A DNA stretch of 64,000 bases from Gonium pectorale (GCA_001584585.1 LSYV01000039.1:368159-432158), one strand, 5' to 3'; numbered from the stretch's first letter, positions 12,001 to 27,000 are shown. Translations and numbers: made by a program. The notes: generated from the letters alone by a model not told the origin.

Positions 12001-15000
12001 GCGTCCTGTTCACCGTTGTAAGGACTTCCAGAAGGCAACGAGAAGAGCCGGCCGTAGTGCGGATTGGTGCCGACGGGCACCGAGTCTCTAGCCTGCAACA
12101 AAGGGGGCAACACCAAGTGCATCAGGGGATCGCGCAAACATCAGGGACACATGTCTCTTGCGACCCTGGACTTGATGTTCGCGGCCAGTGCCCTAGTCCC
12201 TACCTGCCGTGCCTCTGTGCCAATAAGCTCGTGAGGCTGCGACGCTGTTCTGCTGAACCCAACACCAAGGCGGGAGGTGTGTGGTCCTGTGGGAGAAGCT
12301 GTAGTGGCACCAGAGGCGCCTGCAACGGGACAATATAACGCGTGAGAGACTGAGCCGCCAGTGCTGTCCAAGTCATTGTCAACAAAGGTCATTCACAAAC
12401 GCGATGCAAACAGTACCTGAAATGCGTCGTCTGCCGGCAGCGAGGAGCTGTCGTAGAGAGCTGCGGCCTTCGAAGCCGCCTGCCTCAGATCCGTCGCGAG
12501 GGCTGGCCAGCTGGCCTGGCGGCGTCACAAGCTTGGGCACCACTGTCAAGCGCAGCTGCAAGCGCTCAACTCCGTCTGCCGGCGTCACAACTGAGATGCA
12601 CACTCGAACCATCGTATCTAGCAGTCCGTCAGCGAGTCCCAAACTTGGCTGCGCGGGTAGTGCGCTGCTGCTAAGGCGATTCGCACTGCTCTGCGAGTTG
12701 GCCTCTTCGGGGACTTCTGCGGGCACGAAGAGGAGGCCAACTGTCAACAGGGCCCTGGTAAATGTACATCTGCCAGTGCACGAAGTGCTTGCGTATCAGC
12801 TTACCTTTCTTGGTGCTCAGCATGACGGCGCTCTGAAACTTATTCTGGAAACGTTTGATGCGGGACATGAATGGTAACGGCGTCGTGGGCATCGCCTGAG
12901 GCTGGCAACGCAAGCGAACCCGCACGTGGCATTCTTCCAGCAGCCTCGCTTGCGGTGCGTCCGACCTCCTCACCGCCAGCCCCGCGTGGCCAGGCATGCC
13001 GATCATGCCGGGAGGGCTCGACGCGGCCATAGGCAGAAGGCTGCTGTCCACACCGAATTCAGGGCACCCTGTGGCAAGGCTCCGCGAGTGCCTCATGCCA
13101 TGGGCCGAAGAGAACGGCGCAGTTGCAGCCGGCGCAGCAGACTGGCTGCGCCCTTCAGCAGGGCCAGGGCCAGGCCCAGGTGCCGAGCTGCCTCCGAACC
13201 GCATGTCTGCGTTGGACGACATCATTATTGACACCATTGCTGGCGAGCCCGGGAGCGTCATCTGGCACGTTGTGGACAGCTGCACTGATCGCGCAGAAGC
13301 GCCGTCAGCAGGGACCGAGCCCGTAGCGGCTGCTGTTGAAGTCGCCAAGCGGCCGAACTGTAGCTCCGGGTCCCCATCGCTGGGCATCGAGGCTGTGCCT
13401 GACAGGGCCGCGATGCTGTGTCGGACCATAGTGCTGCGGAGACTAATATCGTCAACCGCAGCCAAGCCCGGCCAGGGCCCAGGCTCGATCCGCAACTCTA
13501 GCCGGACCAGGGGCGGGTCTGGGAGGCGCTGGCGCCACGACGGCCGGTCAAGCTGCGGCACGTTGCGCTTTGCGTCAGCGCCTCTAGGGTCTTGCGACAC
13601 CCTCAAAGGGTTGGTCAGCGTCTCCACCACGGTGCCAACGTTTTCCTTCACCGACTTGACGGCCTTGTCGGCGACGTTGTTGGCCTTTTCGATTACATTA
13701 GTGAAGGCCTGGGGCAAGAGTAGGATACAAGGTCGAGTATGAACAAGCTGTGCAAGCACGGCAAGGTGCGATCTGAGGCACTCCTTTCGGCTTCGGCAAT
13801 GCCAGGCAGAAGCCCAATCACCTCCCAAGGAACGTATCGTTATGCCAGCTGCCCCACCTGCAACACGTTGTCTGCTTTCGCAGCGGCCGCGGCAGCCTTC
13901 TCCTTGCGCTCGCAGAACTCGGCTTGGATGGCCTCCAGTGACTCGGGTTCCTCCACCCGCATGAGGCGCATGTATTCTGGCAGCTGCTCCGCATCACCGG
14001 CGCCCGCAGTCCGAGTTCCATGATTCAGCTCGATTGGCCTTGCGTACAGGGAAATCGAAGGGCACACGTCAGACGTGGCCGGCGGACAAGGTTGCGCTAC
14101 GCATCATGTAGCGAGCTGTGCAAGGTATCCATGGCAAGGTTCACCGGAGCGGCTGCCGTCAGGATAATTGGATAAGGACGCAACGCCAACGCCAGACCTT
14201 GTGCAGACCATCTTGAGTTCCGGGACTTTGACGCAAAGCACAGCCTGCTTGCGCATGTCCACGTAGTGATGCTGGGCGCCACCGGGGTGGACGAGCACAC
14301 GGCGCACGTTGCGCTGCGCCCATTCGACGAAGGCGCCGATGTCCTGCCATGATATCTGTGTGGTCCACCGTGGATCAGAAGCCAGCGGGTGCAAGTCAAC
14401 AGGCGCCGAAAGGCTTGTCCATCCAGTGCCGGAAGGTGGGTTGCTGCGGTAACTGCAGGGTAATGTCATCTGAACATTGCACCATGCGAGCACCCTTCCG
14501 ACAATCCCTCTACCTTGTCAGGGGCCTCGTTGTCAGTCCTTGCCAGCAGCTCCATCTCCTTAACGCCACGCTTGAGGGCCCACCGCAGCTCGAACCGCAG
14601 GATGGCCAGAACTTGCACCTTGATGGCTTCTTGGTCCACCACCTTTAGGCTTGGGATGGAGAGATCCTGCGTCCGGTGTGCCCCAGGGCCTTAAAAGTGT
14701 CCGGCAAGCCAAGCGTAATATACTATCGGTATCTCGCTGAGCTGTCTCCTTCCTTTGACTAGTGTAATGCTGCTGCCCCAGCATCACTTGCGTACCGGCT
14801 TCAGTAGGCCGGCGAGCTTGCGCAGCTCGGCCATGACTCTCTCCACGCCGCTGAATCCTTTCCGCTGCGCTAGTGCCTCCTCGCCGTGTCGCTGCCGGCT
14901 CAGCTTCCATGGTGCGCCCTCGCCCGAAGCGCGACCGGTGAGGTCGGGAGACCCGCCATCACCGTGCGCAGTATTTTCTCGGACTGCAGGAGCCGAACCA

Positions 15001-18000
15001 GAGGTAGCTGGGTTCGCCTCGTGCACCTTGTCGGAGCCGCTTAGGGTGATCAGGTAGCCCTCCATGCGATACGGCAGGGAGTTGGTGATGATGGTGGTCG
15101 GCGTGATCTTGATAGACGCCTCCAGCGGCCTGCTGGCCTTCGCGAACTCGCCGGGCCCGGGCACCTCCATGGAGTTGAACGTGGTGTATGAGTACTCGGT
15201 CCTGGACTTGACTTTGACCTACGGACCAAACGGAATACAGCCGCGATAAGGTAAGGGAGTCGCATGACAGACACATCCGAGACTGACTGCAGGTACGGGA
15301 GTGCCGGAGCACGCTAGAAAGGCAATTTCATTAGTCATGCGCAAGTACGTGATGGACCAGCATATGCTCCTTGTAACCAACAGGTTTGCAAGTGTTTTGG
15401 CAAGGGAGCGTACCTTGACGGCGAAGTGTATTGGCGTCTGACCATAGGGCCCCTTGGTCCCCTCAAGCGGTGGGCCGCAAGCGATGAAGCCTGACTGCCC
15501 AGCAATGTCGCTGACCGCAGGGAAGAGGCGGATGACGTCGTGCTCCGCGGGCAGGTGCTTGTGCGGCTCCATGTACAGCACACCGTCCAGAGCAGCCACC
15601 ACGGGCAGGTAACGACCTGATGAGAACGGCAATAACAGCGGGCGACAAACAACTGTCGTGCAAGGGACATTGGGACAAGGAGTGGGCCCGATCAAGCATG
15701 TGGAGGTCAAAGGAGCTGAGAAGGCCCAACCTTGCAGCCCATTGCACGTGACCCGTTGTTCCGCAAACGTTGCGCTTCACCTTTGCCAGGATGAAGCGGA
15801 CGCAACCGTATGTCCTGGTCGCCGGGCAGCTGCACGTCGCCGTTTGCAAGCACGATCTGGCGGGTGAGGGGCGCCGAAGGCAGGTGCAATCGGAAGCCGA
15901 TCTTCATGGCGGTGTTGTTCTGGATGTAAAGCGCCGAGTGAATCTTGAGAATCTTGGTGCGCCCCACCAGCACCACATCCACAATGACGGGCAGGTTGCG
16001 GTCGTTGTGCGGAGAGCGCAGGCTGTAGCAGTACTTGCCCACCACATCGACCGAGACGTCTGAGGGAGGGAAGAGGGCATATGGCCATGAACGCCATCGC
16101 ATAAGGCCGCTTAATCAGAACTAAGATTGCTTGGTATCATGTGGTGCCTAACAATTCATGGAAGCCCGCGTCAGCGTACCCGGAATGGGTAGCCAGTTGC
16201 CCTCAAACTTGAGGACGATGACCTGCGCCGACAGCCGGGTGTTGACCACGCCGCCTGGCCCCACAATCTTGACCTCCTTAGCAGTGGGCGTGATGCGCAG
16301 CTCCTCGCTGCACCCGGGACGCAGAGTCTTCTTGTTGGGCGCGCTGCCTCCGCCTCCTTGCGGACGGGCCTCATGCTCGGATGGCGGCGCCCAGTAAGAC
16401 ATAAGCATGCCCGTCATGTTTTGGATCAGGTACCTGCGCAGTGTGATACAGTGCACGCATTTTGAGTTTTTCTGTCGTTAAGAAAATCAAGAGTTGGAGT
16501 GGAAGATTCCAAGCGCATTTATGGCACTTCAGAAGTTATGGCGGTCCGCACGGCGCATTGGTGTTTCGTGTCAAGCGTGCACCCACCGCTGCGGCACTCG
16601 CGACATGATCGAGCCACCCAGGGCCATCTGCTCGCGTGGCGAAGGCGCCTTCTCCGCAGTGACTGCCTCCGCCAAGGAAGCGTCGGACCGTGTGAAAAGC
16701 TGCCGCGAGAATTGCAGCGAGTCGCCGATTGTCAGGAGGCAGGACGGATGGAAGTTGAGCTTTAGAAGCTGACTGGACGTCATGAAGATATACCTGTGAC
16801 GGTCGCAAAAGAGTGGGCATCAGGGACACAGAGTCAACATTGTTTAGTAAGCGTAAGAGCCTGGGAGTTCTCTTGCCAGGAAGAATAGATCCCTCGACGG
16901 CGCATTCCGACGGTAAAGGCTTCACCCATGAATAAAAGCAGGAAGAGACTTACTTAGTGCGACTGGATTTGAAGATGGGATTGATCGGATCGCTGAGGTG
17001 GACCTCCGCCGGCCAGGGTTCCATCAGGTGCTCCCAGCGGCCAGTTGAGTTGTTGAGGAACTGGGCAGACAGCAACAGCGACAAGCATCCTGACTGCTCC
17101 GGCATGTGGTCCAAGTACCTACCGGGCGTGGATGGGTTCCAAACGGGGCTGAACGTCAGTACTCAGCGCTCAATCTTCGCTTCTAGCTTGGAGTGGCTGG
17201 CCTCTCCATGTGCATTTGTCACGCGAGCAATGAATTGTTGTACCTTTTGTCCGTAGTATACTGCAGCACCAAACGCTCTGCAGCCGCCGTGAGGATGTCC
17301 GGAGCGCCGTACGACTTGGGCTTATCGTCGCACAAGACGATGGCCAGGGACTTCACGTCCACGTCCAGGGCGGTGCTGCTTGGCCGGAAGCTCCATGACG
17401 CTGCACGCGAGAGGTTTTAATGTCAATAACAACAGCGTATATTGCGGTTGTTGGTGGGGACACGCTCCTTACCCTTCTCACGTGCGCTCGCCTCTGCTTG
17501 GCTTGCTGACGGGGCAGACCGCCGGTGAATGGGAGGCGGTATGGCCGCCAAGGCTGAGGCTGGAGCCGGACCAAAGAGGCCGTTGTTCTGGATCATCAGC
17601 GATGACGCGAGGCCCAGGTCGTCCACGAGCGAGTGCCAGAGCGGGATGTTCGAGAACGATCCGCGGAAGACTGCTGTATCGAGCTTCAAGCTGATGGCCG
17701 TGACCATGGTCTTGCGCGACAGGAGGCTCTCGAGGGTAACCTGGGTTGCCGCACTGGTTGGCAGCGAGAGTTTGTGCCGCTCCAGCAGGAGGGATGCGCG
17801 GGCGGTGGCTTGCTCCACAAGCAGATGCTGCGGGAAACGTTAAGGGGCCATTGACATGCAGAGCCGCCAATATGTCAGCCAATCACCTTCATGACGCGGG
17901 CTCAGCCGTGAACCAGCATACAGGTTTGTGTCAGCTGGTTCATAGAGGAGTAAGGACTGGAAGAATGTCAATACCATTATCATTCATGTAAAACTCGACG

Positions 18001-21000
18001 CCCAAAGCCTGCTAGGACAGTCTGCACTGAACATGGCCATCTCCATCACACATGCAGGTATGCACGAAGCGCGTTACTGAAAGCATGGGCCCAAAGTGGT
18101 ACAGCAACGGCGAACCCACCAGTGGTCCCTTGCCCTCCTCGGGCTTAAACCTCTTGGAGCGGATGGAAGCCAGGTCGTCACCTCCAGGGGCGAAGACCCC
18201 GCCAGCTGGGTGGCCGCCATCTGAAGGCCTCTGCGGCGTCACCGAACGCTCATTCGATGGCTGCTCCTGCTGCACATCCTGCAGCGAGCGAGTCCGCCGA
18301 ACGCGCCGTGCTGTCTTGCGTGTCTTGAGCTGGAAAACGAGCATGCGTGCGACCCTGCAGAGGCAAAACAGGAAAAGGCACGATTCCATTGAGAAGGCGC
18401 GCCCCACTCAGACGATGAGGCGCAGCGTCGATGGTGCTGTCCTGTTCACCAAGCTGTGCATCGCATGTGTTCCCAAATCACCACTTACGTGACAAACTTC
18501 TGCAGGACCTTTGACTCCTCTACTAGCTGCATGGAGCAACGCATCTCCAGTGCAAGGTTCCTGATCGGAAGCAGCCAGCACGTCACCTGCAGGAAAGGGC
18601 CATGATAACCAAACAACACACTCCACACAGCAAGAAGGCCAGCGTCAGCACCCCACCTGAGCACCGCGATGGCGCACGAAGCCTGCAGCGTTCCGCATGT
18701 CCACCTTTAGGAGGCTTTCGCCATCCCCGCCTGCAGCAGAGGCGGCTGTTAGCTCATGTCGTTTCTGGGGAAGACACAAGCACTACACAAGATTCGTCGG
18801 CAGGTCACCTGGCAATGGACTCTACCTGCAAAATGCCCAATGCGGAGTGCCGACATTGTCAGGACGAGGCCCGTCTCCTCCAGCCGAAGATCGTCATCCG
18901 CCATGCCCGCAGCTGCCAGCCGCCGTGACGACATGTCGGCGGCCCAATCAGGGCGCAAGCCGGCCCTCAAATCGCGGGGCGAGCGACGCTCCTCGTCATG
19001 GCTCTGCACGGAAGGCATGCCGCTGGAGGCCAAGCCATATCGCAAAGACGGCAGCTGTGGCCGTGACGAAGGCTGCAGCTGGAACGAGTCGGAGTGCCAC
19101 GCTGACGGCGGCGCCAAGTCCGGGCCCTGGCGGCTGTCGCCAGCCACCATGCGCGCGAAGAGCTGCTGGAGCTTCGCCGCTGTCAGCTCCATTTGCTCTT
19201 CGGCGGCATCCGTTGCACCGCGCCAGCCGGTCTCGAAGCGGCGTAGGTGCGGCGTAAGGATGGGGATGAACAGCTGGCTATCACGCAGGACGAGGTTGAA
19301 GTACAGCCACGGTGCGGCCATCAAGCGCAAGCCAGCCTCCGGCGTCATGACCGGGTGGCCCCAGGTCGGCAGGAAGATGCTGATGATGGAGGAAATGAGC
19401 GACATCTCGGTTAGATATGGCCACTGGATCAAGGTGTGGCAGAGCTCGATCTCGTTGCTCATAGTCCCGTCCTGGAACATGGCGAAGGAGACGCGCATGC
19501 AGTTATGGGAGCCGTCGCGTGGGCACTCGCCAGCGTCCTCGTAGCCTGAGGCTCCGTGCCTCGCCAGATGGGTCGCCTCGTCCGCCGGCAGGTTAATGCC
19601 GCTGCGGATCAAGGAGACAACAGCTTGCTTGCCGGGGAATTTGGCCGGCAGCTCGTCGATCACTGGCTGTATGTTCACCACTTCAGGCGTCTCCATGCTG
19701 CCGTCTTCGGACTGATCCTCTTGAGCCAGACCGTCAAGCTGCACAGGCAGGACATGACCAGGGGGTGCCTCACGCTCGTCTCTACCTTTGCACCGAATCC
19801 GAGATCCTAATATATGACAAGCTACGCACTGACACCTGCCAGAGCGTTCATATCCCGCCGCAATCCGACCAGAGAAGGCAATCACACCCAAAGGTTTGAC
19901 TTTGAAGCGCCTCCGATGCGGTGAATCAGATTCAACCGCTGCTCGCACAAGTAACGGGGAAAGCAGCAGCGCACCTCCGTTCCGTGGGCCTCCTCTGTCT
20001 GTGTCTCATAATATTCGTCCTGCGCCTCGCCCTCAGGGACGCTGCTGTCGCTGTGCCTGTGGCCGAGGGACGGCGCCACATCGACGGAAGTGTCTGGGAT
20101 ACTGGCCAGGCCCGCAGCGTCAACGATCCTGCCTACAACAGCATCCAAGTGGGAGCTGATCCGCACATCCGCCACCTGCAAGGACACGGCAGCAGCGCGG
20201 TCAACGCGTCAGTAATCAGTGGTGCCGGTATCGAGAAACTCCTTATCGAACAGCTACCGCAGTTCTGTGCTTACGTGCAGCTCCTGGCTGTGGAAGGCGA
20301 GGTGCATGTCGCCCGTGTCCTTCATCATCATCAGACCCAAGCTGCACTTGGTAAAGCAGGCCTGGAGGCACGGCTCCACGGCGGTCGGGCTTTCGCGCTT
20401 GCCCTCCCACCACGCTGGGTTGGATTCGAGCGCAGCCTACGGGACGGATCCGGAAGCATGTTACAATATATGTTGCAGTGAGACGCGAGAAGTGCCAATG
20501 CTTCTGTCAATTCTATACAACATGCAGGTATGCGAAGTTCAGCAGGTCTGTATGAACCTCGACACGGAAGCAGGTGAGGCGTGGCGGTGTCGAAGGTCCA
20601 CGCGGCAAAGGAAGTGTGACTGCGCAAATGCTAGTATATTTGCCCACCTGAAGACAGTCCGGCCAGTCGACGGTCAGGTGGAAGAATGGCAGCTGCCCCG
20701 GGCGTGGGCCAAAGTTGGCCTTCGGGTTGAAGGCCGTATTGCGGTTTGCACTGCTGCTGAGGCCTACCGTCCCAACTTCAAAGCAGCTCTTAGCCTCCAC
20801 AACGTTATCTGCAACACAGCACACGGATATCGGTACCCAGACACAACCAAAGGGCATGGACTGTAATGGGCCCCGCACCGTACCTGTGAGGACTTTCAAC
20901 ATGCGGTCGTAGGACTTTGGCCCAAGTGTCGCCACCATTCCATCAGGGGCTTTCACATGCAGCTGAATGGAGCCGCTGCCAGTGTGGGTGAAGATGACGC

Positions 21001-24000
21001 CGTTCAGGTGGGCTGGGTCGATGAGGCGCTGCAGCTGCTGGAGATCCAGGTCAGCCAGCAGACGGAGGGCATCATCAATCTCTGGATCTGGAACGTCCGG
21101 ATCCCGCTCGCGCGCCACTATTCCATCTGCAAGCGTCGCCGGGGGCTTCAGAACTTGGCTGCTGGGACCGCTGCCAGGCGTTGGACGCAGGCCTGCCGAT
21201 TGGCCTGACTGGCCCGACGCGGAGGCCTTCAGGTGATTCGGCGAGAGGCGCGCCCACAGCGTCCTGGCGTGTTCGGAACTTGAAGACGCCTCATGCCGAA
21301 AGCTGCGGCGCTGGTGGCGGCTGTGCTCCACACTATCGTTCGGTACTAGCTTGCAGGAATAGGCTGCCAGGTCGTACACTGAGAACAGCAACAGCGGCGG
21401 GTGCTTCTGACTAGGTACGTCTCCGGGACATGACTGTACTGACCCTGACACCATAGGGTCACCACGGCTCGCGGCGCCGTAGCTCGAAGAGGCAAGCGAG
21501 CCCTCGCCTGCGCCCTGCAGAGACTCTGCAGCCCTTGGAGGATGCAGTGTGGCAGAACTGCCGCTAGTAGTCTGCTGCTGCGGCGTCGCGAGATTCTGGT
21601 TGGCATAAACAGCAGTCGTGGTGTGGTGCACGGCGGCGGCCGAGACCATGGTCCGGTCGCCACTGAACGTGATCTCCTCGGGGATGGCCAAGCAGCCGGG
21701 ATGCAAATCGTACATTCCGCCACGGGTGTTGCCCTCGTCGACGAGTACCAAGCCAAGCTCACCCTGCCGCTTGTTGCGCTTGAGGCCAGCCTCGTGGAGG
21801 ATCTGGGTTGGGAAAGTAAAACAGTAGAAAGTCCGGTCTCAAGTTGCGCACTAATCTCGCCCTCAGGGTGAAGCCTTCTGCCTCATAATCATTCAGACTA
21901 TCGAGACCACACAGGCAGGAGGGGAAAGAAGAAAACGATGGTAACCTCGCGGGAGGTGATTCTTACCTCTTTGAGGGGGTCCAGAATGTTGTGCTTCGCA
22001 GCCTGAAGCTGTTTCTGCAGCATATTGCCGCGGGAGGACGGCGTGCGCTGCACAACTACTGGCTGTTGAGGCGTCCGCCCCACAGAATGCTGATCTGCAG
22101 GCAAAACAGTAGAAATGCAATGTGAATGGTTTACGATATGATCTAACGTGAACCCACACCTACCTGTCCCAGCGCCAGTGCTGGACGAGGATGGCTGCTG
22201 TCCCTGCGGTGCCGGCTGGGAATACTGCGGGAAATGCGCCACGCCCAATCCCAAGCTGGAGGCAATCATGCCGTTGATGTCCGCCTCATGCGCCATCCAC
22301 GCCAGGTTGACGGGCTGGCCAGAGTCGTCACAGTCCGCCATCAGCGTTAAGGGCAGATCGCAGCTCCAGGCCACCAGTTGCTTAAGGCGTAGCGCCAGCG
22401 AACCACCCGGAACGCAAAGCGTCAAGGAGCGGACGTTCAGCACTAGAGCGTCGTTCTGGGTGGCCCGCCGGATGGGGTCCTTGCGCGCAACAACTCCGGC
22501 TGGAAGCACAGCCACCAGGTTGTTCACCTTGGGGCGCGATGGAGGGGCCACAGTTGGTAATGGACGACGTGAGATCGCATTAAAGTTGCTGATCAGTCTT
22601 TGCGTGGCCAAACATACCTGGATCATGACCTCTGGTGCCAAAGACGCTCGCGGGGCGTTGCCAGGAGGTGCGTCCTGCGCGGTCCGTGGGCCTCCGGCCG
22701 GTGAGGCCTTTGTGCCCGCGGCCGAAGCTGCGGCTCGCGCGTAGCGCCCAGCCGCGTCCGTGTGCGTCTTGACGATGACGCCTGCTGCGTACGCTAGGTT
22801 GTTGATGAACCGACGAAGCAGCGTGATGCAGGGGTCGTCTACGCGCACGGTTAGCTGCATGGGGGCACTCGGCGCGGCTGGCAAGGTGCAGGTCAGCTCC
22901 AGGCGACACACCGTAGGAACCAACGCTGACGGCGGCTTCCCCTGCGAGGAGCCGTCCGCACTCTCCGAGTGAGGAATCCGCGTCCAGGAAGAGAGAGTTG
23001 ACTGAATTTTCCTGTTGGCGACCAGGACGTTGCGGTGCTCAACGCAGCCCTGGAGGTCGAGCACGCTGAGGTTGTCGACCTCAACTTTCATGGACAGGCC
23101 GTCGTTGCGGTCACCAGGCGGATCGCCTGCAAGCCCAGCAGAGGCGGTGACGTGCTCCAGGGCAATCTCCGTCAACTCTGTCAGACCAGGCTTGGGAGGC
23201 TTGTCGCAAATCAGGGGAAGCCGCCGGGGCTTCTCCTCCATCACCAACTGCAGGGGTATTTGAAAATGAGCTTGACGCCTTGGATCTTATCCATGACCAC
23301 TGCGAAGCCGGTTTGCGAGAGCATGATCTATGGGCTGTTGCATCGCTGCACCGCAATCATATTCTTGCAACTGCCACCGCAAGTGAGGATACCGGCATTC
23401 TTGTCCCAGGGCCTGAGCGCATAGCTCCGAACAACGTTGTGAAGTCGGCGGGTATGGACCATTTGAAACCAGTCCTACCTTGACGGATACATAGCCCACG
23501 TCCAGTTGAGCTTGCACAATGTTCGGCTTTGGCTGATAACCATCACGCGCCTGAGGCGGCGGCGGCGCTGGAGCAGCGGCAGCCTTGGGGCTGATGGCCT
23601 GCAAACACAAGAATCAACCTTGGGAACAATAGAGAGCTGCCGTCCAAAAGGCTAAGATGCTCGCTGTATAGCAACCAGAGCAGGGCGTCTACACCGCACT
23701 CGGCAAGAAACTCGGCAAGACCGGAAAACGCACCTGCTGAACCTGGGAGACCATGTAAATCATTGCCGCAAGGGAGTGGACACCGGCGCAGAGAGTCAAG
23801 GCCGCGGCGCTACCGCGGACGCGCGTCGCTGCCGGCGCGTCCTTGGCGGCAGGGAACTGTGACAGCATTATGCTGACGGAGGGAGTCGGGCAGGCAAGGC
23901 TGTGCACATAGGTGAGACCGTGTTGCAGCGCCACCTTACCCAGGTGCATGTACCCCTGGACAAAGCTTAGCTTAGCTTCAGCTTCGGGCATGCTCAAGCG

Positions 24001-27000
24001 CGAATGCGCCGGCACGGTCAACCCAGCCGCTACGCTGTGCTCCAGCCCAGAAACCTCGCCGGCGGCTGCACGGCTCTCAGCATCCGCTGTGGTGAAGACG
24101 CTGTGCATGCCGCTCAGCCGGCTTTCTGGCGGCATGCCGTCCCTCCGGCCGGGCAGCACGTCACCGCCAGCCCTGCTCGTCCGGTCCAGGTTGCTGGACA
24201 TGCGGCGCATGGAGGCTCGCGCGCGCCAAGACGCCATAGCTGCGAGGCTCGAAGACGTGCTGAGACCCGCAGCAACACCCGCGGCTTCACCGGTCATGGC
24301 AGCAGACTGCGCAATGCGCTCGATGCTGTTCGCCTCCACGGATGAAGAGCTGTGTTCAGGTATACGGATCATGCTCTGACGGCCGAGGGTTGCCCACAAT
24401 GGCCCGACGGAGGGGCCTGATGACAGGCCGCCGTTGTCGCTGCCGCTGTTTCTGGCAGCGATGGCAGCGACAGACTTCCTGTGCAATGCTGCAGCTGCAT
24501 TGTTGACCGAGTTAAGGACTTGGAACATGGACATGGTCTTCCGGTGCGGAGCTGCTGCAGAAGACGCCCGGACTGCACCCAAACCGTGCTCCAGGCCATG
24601 GAAATCTCCAGGGCCCAAGCTGCGCGCATGCGCTGACGCGTGGCGCTTTACGCCGAAAGCGTGCTCGCCCCGAATGAAGTCAGCCGCAGGAGTGGAACTG
24701 AAAGAGGGCACGCAGCCCGCGAGGTTGGGCCCTGCGGCGGCCCCGGCACTTGACGGCTCCGCCTGCACTTCCGGGGGATATGATTGCGTCGCCTCCAGGT
24801 CCATATCCCCAGCGCGGAAGCTGGCAAGTAGCGCGTCGTAGTGATCCTGGGGCTGCAATGCCGAGCCGCCAGAGATTCGAGAGGCCGCACGGTGCGTGGT
24901 GGACAGAAGGAACATGGCATAATCGCTGGCCCGGTGCAGCTGACGGGCCTCGAGAAGCCGCCGCCAGTGCTGCCGGTGAAGACCTTCCCTTTCCGCAGCG
25001 GTCGGCGCATGCCGAGCGCTGATGCGGAGGGCAGCACGTCGCCGGTCGCGTGCAAAGGCACGTAGCGCGCCGGCACGGAGCGCCAGGGGCCCCAGGAGCT
25101 GGTGGCTGGTGGTCTCAGGTACAGTACCGGCCTCGCCTGCAAGGGGGTTGCTGGACGCCCGTCCAGAGTTGGGGAGCCAGATCTCCTTGAACACTTGGCG
25201 CTTGAACCGTGCCTGGTGATCGGACACCTGCGGATAAAGTCGAACACATTAGTGGCGTGCAAGATCCCTTCAGTTTAGATATGTTTGCACAGACTTTCAA
25301 CTGTGCAGACACGTAAAACCCATTGTAGGGTAGCATTGATTTCACCGTGAAATGAGCATATTGTGAGTTTTGTCAAAACTCATGACGACAAGCGCTATAC
25401 GTCTCGCACACATGATAGCATTGCGTGAATCGCCCAGGAAGGCAGATGTGTACGTGGCAAATGCGTGTGCAGTGCGCCGCCAGAGAAAGCGTTCCCGCAT
25501 AAAGGCGTGCATTTTGTGCTTGCGGGCAACAAATTGTTGCTGGCAATACGCAAGGCAGGTCCAGCAGATGAAGCGCGCGGCTCAGTACTACGGAGCAACT
25601 GGCAACCCGAACCGGCGCCGACAGCATGCCCATTCCGCCTCACCCATACCTGCAGACCCGTCGTTAGCGCCGCGGCATGAAGCTGGTTGGACTTTGTGAG
25701 ACGCAACCCCATCCGGACGTTAGTCACATTGGCTGTAAGCAGCGGCGTGAGCCGGACACCCCATCGCAGGACCGGGTCCGTTGTAGCCTTCGTCTGCCAG
25801 TCCGAGATGCTGGTCAACCAGGGCGGCAGCTGCAGCTCCGCCCTGCAGTAAGAATGTGGGGTCGGTATGGGCATGGTTTGCAGCGGCGTTGTTCTGATCT
25901 CGGGACGAGGCGATACGGTAGGGTGCAAGCAGTTGGCATATCACGCGCAGCAGCACTTGCCGGATCACAGCTTTTCTCCACACGGTGCCCGGTACCGACG
26001 CACCCTGATTGCTGCATGGCCTCACTACGCCTCTTTAAATCCTCGGGGCGGTCGCAGATTGCCGGCACCTCCACGTAGCAGTTCAGTATCAGCAACGGGA
26101 CGTCCACCAGCAATGACAGCCGTGGGCCGCTGCCGCTGGGCTTAACCAGTGCGGCGCCCCCCTGTCCCGCCTGCAGCTGCTGCGGCGGCCGTGACTGCGG
26201 GTCTGTCTGAGGGCCGAATGGCAGGGCGCCGACGCCGGCTGCGGCTGACGCACCGGAAGGCCCTGTTGGAGCCACTGGACCAACACCCTGCGCCAATTGG
26301 TCCTCGCTTCCGTTCAGGAATTTGCGAACAGGGTGCGCGTTGATCTGGTCCACCACTGCCATAATGAGCCGAGCCTGCCAAGCGGATTTGATGAGGGGGC
26401 GAAGAGGTAGGTGCATTAATTGGACGCTCTGGCCCAGCTACGCGTGCAGATGCCATTTCACAGTAGGTATGGCTCCTCCTAGCAACTTAGGACACGGACA
26501 GTTGCAGGTGCCGGTCTGCCAGAAGAGGTGTGCCAGCCTCATATTCATGGCTTCTGAATTACGATCCACCCCGGGTCATGAGCAAGACCTAAAGAGAAGT
26601 TGGCTTACTTGCCACGGCGAGAGCCACGCAATGATGCTGTTGACGCCAATGGTCTGGTGGCTTGTCATCGTCCCTGGCACAGCTGGCTCGTACGGCACCT
26701 GAGACATGGCCAGCGCTGACACGCTGCGCAGCTTGAGCACTGGGATGAACGGGCTGCTCGCTGGCGGATTTGGGTGAGCTCCTCCTGCACTGACGCTTCG
26801 TTGTGGACTGGCGCTGATGTCGGGCATTACGGGGGTACGGGATGTAAGACAAGGGACACCAGTCAAGAACATAGCCAATGAGAACGTTCTGAAGTGCCAA
26901 AACGGGGAGGATTGGGCAAAAAATCTACGCAGACGACGTGCGTAGGATTTGCACGCACGACACACCCCCATGCATCATGTACATGACTCCTCTACGCTCA

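Noticed and set aside
23248..23327. Adding this as a VPS13 exon
   Set aside because: It breaks codon phase with the next exon, while direct splicing 23479-23247 is in phase; kept only as an observation.
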